A DNA stretch of 64,000 nt from Rhizobium leucaenae USDA 9039 (GTDB taxonomy: Bacteria > Pseudomonadota > Alphaproteobacteria > Rhizobiales > Rhizobiaceae), in NCBI RefSeq assembly GCF_000426285.1, contig NZ_AUFB01000019.1, positions 51,485 through 115,484 of the forward strand, read 5' to 3'. The translations under genes were made by a program, and so were the position numbers. Shown one piece after another: positions 60,849 to 64,000 of this stretch; position 1 is the stretch's first letter, and every line of letters starts with the position of its first letter. The notes beneath the pieces are model-generated. The model worked only from the letters and a program-made list of their open reading frames with translations. It made no database searches and had not been told where the DNA came from.

Positions 60849-62639
60849 ATGACATCGGCCCGGCAACCGACGGCTGTCCACCGCAGCCTTGCCTTCACGG
60901 CGTCCCTTCCCATCGCGCGCATCATCGTGTTGCTGACGACGGCTTTGGCGGCATCGATGGCTGCTGCGCAGCAATCGCCGAATGACGATTTCGCCCGCCG
61001 GCAAGCGCAGCAGAATGAACAGCAGCGCCTGGAGGCGCTTCGCAAGAGCACGCCGAAACCATCGGAGGCGCCGTCCGATCAGCAGCAGGAAGGGGGAGCG
61101 AAAAAAGGCGGGCCCTGTTTTGCGGTTACTGATGTCCAGGTGGACGGCGTCACGCGATTAAGAGCCGCTGATATCGACAAGGTCACGGTCCGCTACCGCA
61201 ACCGCTGCGTCGGTGTCGGAGACATCAACACCCTGTTGCGGGACCTGACCCAGCTCTATCTCGACAGGGGCTTCGTGAGCTCGCGCCTCTATGTGCCGGC
61301 GCAAGACATCGCCAAGACGAAGACATTGCGTCTGGTCGCTGTCGAGGGCACGCTTGCTGACATCTATATCAACGGCAAGCCGGCGCCTGTTTCCGAAGTG
61401 ATGGGCTCCGGCATGCTTGCCACCGCTTTTCCCGGCCTGAAGGACCATATCGTCAATCTGCGCGACATCGAGCAGGGCCTCGACCAGATCAACCGGCTGA
61501 ATTCCAACAACGCCAAGACGGCAATGTTGCCAGGCAAGGCCAGCGGCACTTCCATCCTCAACATCGAGAACAAGCCCAGCCATCCTTGGCACGTCTCCTT
61601 CGGCAATAGCAACCTCGGCCAAGAGCAGACGGGATACTCAAAGACATCGACCTCTGTCGGTTACGACAACCTCTTCGGCGTGAATGACCAATGGAACTTC
61701 GCCTACGAGCACACAGGCCCGAACTATCCCTGGCGCGACGACGGTCAAGGCCGGAGTGATAGCTATACCGGCAATGTCAGCGTCCCCTACGGCTATTGGA
61801 CGCTTGAGGTAAACGGCGCCTGGTACGGCTATGACAGCTCGGTTCCCGGCAATTTCGGGACTTTGCAGACATCGGGCAATTCCAAGCAACTCGGCATCGG
61901 TGCCGACCGCGTCATCTTCCGCGACAAGGATTCGATCACGACCTTAAACAGCGGCTTGACCTACAAGGAAACCAACAATTTCCTGCTCGGCAGCAAGATC
62001 GAGGTCGGCAGCCGCAAATATACGGTGAGCGATCTCGGCATCTCGCACTCGCGGCGCATGCTTGGAGGCCTCTGGGTCTTCGATCTTTCCTACAACCAGG
62101 GTCTGAACCTCTTCGACGCCGTCGATCCGGGTGATGCCGGCGCGGGCAATGCCGATCCGCGGTTCTCGAAGTTCACCGGCACCATCACCATGACCCGGCC
62201 GTTTCAGCTTGGCGAACAGCGCTTCGAGGTCAATTCTATCCTGACCGGCCAATATTCCCCCGACAATCTGTTCGGAGCCGAGCAGATTTCGCTCGGCAGC
62301 TATTCCACCGTCCGCGGCACGCGCGAGAGCATGCTGTTCGGCAACAACGGTTTTTTCACGCGCAACGACCTGGTCTGGCGTACCCAGCCCTTTGCCGACA
62401 ATGCAGCGCTTTCAAAAATGTTCGGCGAATTCCGCCCCTATGTCGGGCTCGACTATGGCCGGATCGCCTCCGAGACGCGCCATCAGATCGCGGGCGGCGA
62501 CATGCTCGGCTGGACAGTTGGTGCGAAGTTCGCGGGCGGCAATCTCAATCTCGACATCGGCTATTCCGACGTGCTGGCCGGCACTGTCGACAAAAAGGAT
62601 GGGGGGCTTCTCTTCGTCAGCTCCTCCGTAAAATGGTAA
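60849..62639 (+). CDS. TpsB / ShlB-FhaC-HecB family outer-membrane transporter
   Basis: The 596-residue protein has a signal peptide, a coil-rich linker, a POTRA_2 domain (FAVTDVQVDGVTRLRAADID and ITDINTLLRDL-like part; about 95-175) and a C-terminal barrel with the VRGT motif near residue 485 in place of the usual VRGY. It should export the partner TpsA, whose 5' end lies downstream. Long for its type because of the N-terminal extension. Close spacing on IalB suggests co-expression. Confidence 0.92.
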   Translation: MTSARQPTAVHRSLAFTASLPIARIIVLLTTALAASMAAAQQSPNDDFARRQAQQNEQQRLEALRKSTPKPSEAPSDQQQEGGAKKGGPCFAVTDVQVDGVTRLRAADIDKVTVRYRNRCVGVGDINTLLRDLTQLYLDRGFVSSRLYVPAQDIAKTKTLRLVAVEGTLADIYINGKPAPVSEVMGSGMLATAFPGLKDHIVNLRDIEQGLDQINRLNSNNAKTAMLPGKASGTSILNIENKPSHPWHVSFGNSNLGQEQTGYSKTSTSVGYDNLFGVNDQWNFAYEHTGPNYPWRDDGQGRSDSYTGNVSVPYGYWTLEVNGAWYGYDSSVPGNFGTLQTSGNSKQLGIGADRVIFRDKDSITTLNSGLTYKETNNFLLGSKIEVGSRKYTVSDLGISHSRRMLGGLWVFDLSYNQGLNLFDAVDPGDAGAGNADPRFSKFTGTITMTRPFQLGEQRFEVNSILTGQYSPDNLFGAEQISLGSYSTVRGTRESMLFGNNGFFTRNDLVWRTQPFADNAALSKMFGEFRPYVGLDYGRIASETRHQIAGGDMLGWTVGAKFAGGNLNLDIGYSDVLAGTVDKKDGGLLFVSSSVKW

Positions 62640-62659
62640 CCAGAATTTAGAGGAAAATC

Positions 62660-63124
62660 ATGGGTTTATTCATTCGTAAAGACAACAAGACGGCTTCTTC
62701 GGCATCGCTCCCTGCGGCTGCGCTTCTTTGTTGCGCCATAGCGCTTTCGAGCTGCGGCGGCCGCGAAGCGCATCCAATTGCCGCGACCAATGTCGCCGAT
62801 AGCGGGATGGATTGCGGCGGGGTCTCGCGCGAATTCGAAGCCAACGAACGTCAGATCCTCGCGACCGTCAAAGAGCGTTCTCAGGCTCAAGGCAAAAACG
62901 TCATTCTCGGCGCCACCGGCGTTCTTCTCTTCTGGCCGGCGCTATTCTTCATGGATCCCAAATCCCCGGAAAAGGTCGAGATCGACGCCTTGCGCAATCG
63001 CAACCAGGTGCTCACCGAACTTGCCCGTTCGCGAAAGTGCCCGGTGCCGAAGTCGCAATTGGGCGAAGTCTACAAGAAGCTCGACGGTGGTGTGAAGACA
63101 ACCCCGGCCAAGAGAGACGGCTAA
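62660..63124 (+). CDS. Hypothetical lipoprotein of the two-partner secretion locus
   Basis: The 154-residue protein has a lipobox ALSSC near residue 32, so it is probably lipidated, then SGMDCGGVSREFEANERQIL and a second hydrophobic segment (VILGATGVLLFWPALFFM). Proteins of this layout recur next to phage or TPS genes. It follows tpsB by 20 bases and a hairpin ends the unit. Function unknown. Confidence 0.78.
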   Translation: MGLFIRKDNKTASSASLPAAALLCCAIALSSCGGREAHPIAATNVADSGMDCGGVSREFEANERQILATVKERSQAQGKNVILGATGVLLFWPALFFMDPKSPEKVEIDALRNRNQVLTELARSRKCPVPKSQLGEVYKKLDGGVKTTPAKRDG

Positions 63125-63458
63125 GGCGGCGGGCGAACCGCAGGCTGCCCCGCCGGTAGGCGGGGCGCCTGCACGGCGGCGCCGCAAGAGCTGAAGCACC
63201 TACAAAAAATCATCCATAACGCGTTTTCTTCTCCGTATCGCCTATAGTTATTGGTGTAAAATTCACACAGGCTTTACCAAATTTACGCGAACTCTCTCCA
63301 TGTTGCTCTCCATATCCGTGTAGTGAATTGACGTTCGCCGCCAAGTCCATCAAGAAAAATCATCAATATGGTGCCGCATGACGCGGTCCGGGCGAGGCAA
63401 GATATAGGCTACATTTTCCTGCGAGATCCGCGGACGTAGCCCGACCTCAGAGGGGCGA
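63125..63458. other. Intergenic region between the lipoprotein and TpsA genes
   Basis: 334 bases with the hairpin listed, then an AT-rich part near 63200-63300 that holds GTGTAAAATTCACAC (63254 area), an imperfect palindrome that may be a regulatory site for tpsA. No gene. Confidence 0.4.
63141..63170 (+). terminator. GC-rich hairpin after the lipoprotein gene
   Basis: GCCCCGCC, GGTA, GGCGGGGC, extended by CAGGC/GCCTG with one bulged base: up to 13 bp. It starts 16 bases after the stop. No T-run, but it is the strongest stem in the region and separates the tpsB unit from tpsA. Confidence 0.6.
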
Positions 63459-64000
63459 GTGCGTATCGTGGGCAAGTATCCAGGGCAGGATTCCAGCAAA
63501 TCGTTGAATGATCGGAACGTTTTGCGGTCTAGGACAAGCAGTGTCGTTCATCGGCTCCTGCGCCTCGGACAGCAATCGCTTGCGATTACCCTCAGCGCGC
63601 TTCTATTTTTACAGCCGGCGATTGCTAACGCTCAGTCGATTTCGGCCAGCACGACGGCGCCTGTCGCCAATCAGCCGAGCGTCGGAGCGGCGCCGAATGG
63701 CGTGCCGCTCATCTATATCGTCACGCCGAACGCTGCCGGCCTGTCACATAACAAATATGACAGCCTCTCAGTCGGCACCCAGGGCGCAATCCTCAACAAT
63801 TTCAAGGGCGAGCAAGGCACCTCGAACCTCGGCGGCGTGACGCCGGGTAACCCGAACCTCAATGCCTCGAACCCGGCTTCGGTCATCCTGAATGAGGTGA
63901 CCAGTTCCAATCGCTCGGCGCTGAACGGCCCGATGGAAATCTTCGGCACAAAAGCCGACGTGATAGTGGCAAATCCTAATGGAATAAGCTGCAATGGCTG
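63459..64000 (+). CDS. TpsA filamentous haemagglutinin, 5' part
   Basis: The frame opens at a GTG (63459) with GAGGGG four bases upstream and runs off the right edge, so 180 codons are seen. An extended signal peptide ends LLFLQPAIANAQ. The TPS secretion domain follows: GAILNNFKGEQGTSNLGG, NPASVILNEVTSSNRSAL, MEIFGTKADVIVANPNGI, the conserved NPNG motif of haemagglutinin/CDI exoproteins. The exported product and its toxic or adhesive C-terminus lie outside the window. Confidence 0.9.
   Translation, partial: MRIVGKYPGQDSSKSLNDRNVLRSRTSSVVHRLLRLGQQSLAITLSALLFLQPAIANAQSISASTTAPVANQPSVGAAPNGVPLIYIVTPNAAGLSHNKYDSLSVGTQGAILNNFKGEQGTSNLGGVTPGNPNLNASNPASVILNEVTSSNRSALNGPMEIFGTKADVIVANPNGISCNG

Noticed and set aside
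1..64000. CRISPR arrays, rRNA and tRNA genes
   Set aside because: No regularly spaced direct repeats and no recognisable tRNA cloverleaf or rRNA sequence was found by reading; a covariance-model scan would be needed to be certain.

Overview
The window looks like a 64 kb stretch of a Rhizobiaceae genome (Rhizobium/Agrobacterium type). The reasons are a C-terminally short second FtsZ, BA14K and IalB family proteins, a DUF3618/holin-like envelope trio, several small proteins of the kind common in rhizobia, promoters resembling the alphaproteobacterial general-stress (EcfG/RpoE2) consensus, and high GC with strong third-position bias. Whether it is chromosome or megaplasmid cannot be decided. I saw no rRNA, tRNA, CRISPR array or intact transposase.

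Layout. 1-8.1 kb: a hydroxyproline-type catabolic operon (DapA-family lyase/deaminase, two proline-racemase paralogues with a Ser/Cys active-site pair, FAD D-amino-acid dehydrogenase, aldehyde dehydrogenase, two SDRs), then an aldo/keto reductase. 8.2-15 kb: an EEP-family phosphodiesterase, a conserved hypothetical, a TPR protein, a stress-type envelope trio, a BA14K protein and ftsZ2. 15-21.2 kb: a decaying metabolic zone holding fragments of an ABC ATPase, a Gfo/Idh/MocA oxidoreductase, a shikimate dehydrogenase, a GMC oxidoreductase and a xanthine-dehydrogenase large subunit, interspersed with an intact LysR-cupin-SDR-tautomerase unit and a CoA-transferase.

22.3-27.8 kb: a tight four-gene signalling operon: secreted c-heme DUF3365 sensor, hybrid histidine kinase, CheY-like receiver, and a receiver/class III adenylyl cyclase. 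This is the most interesting unit. 27.9-41.3 kb: MFS exporter, Rieske-FAD reductase, CHAP-like secreted protein, divergent ROK and AraC regulators sharing a palindrome, a PAS-GGDEF-EAL protein, an orphan outer-membrane efflux factor and a secreted protein. 41.6-47.2 kb: a 5TM-PAS-GGDEF cyclase, then a periplasmic sugar-binding protein paired with a chemoreceptor and no transporter.

47.6-54.1 kb: a dense set of small stress-type proteins, with two putative EcfG promoters facing outward, plus a third diguanylate cyclase and exonuclease III. 54.3-56 kb: a trehalose-synthase-like GH13 enzyme. 56.1-59.8 kb: a Ter-type module (vWA, two TelA-like proteins, TerD). 60.1-64 kb: an IalB protein and a two-partner secretion locus (TpsB, lipoprotein, 5' end of a filamentous haemagglutinin cut by the window edge). 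The overall theme is sensing, second messengers (one adenylyl cyclase, three GGDEF proteins) and envelope/stress defence.
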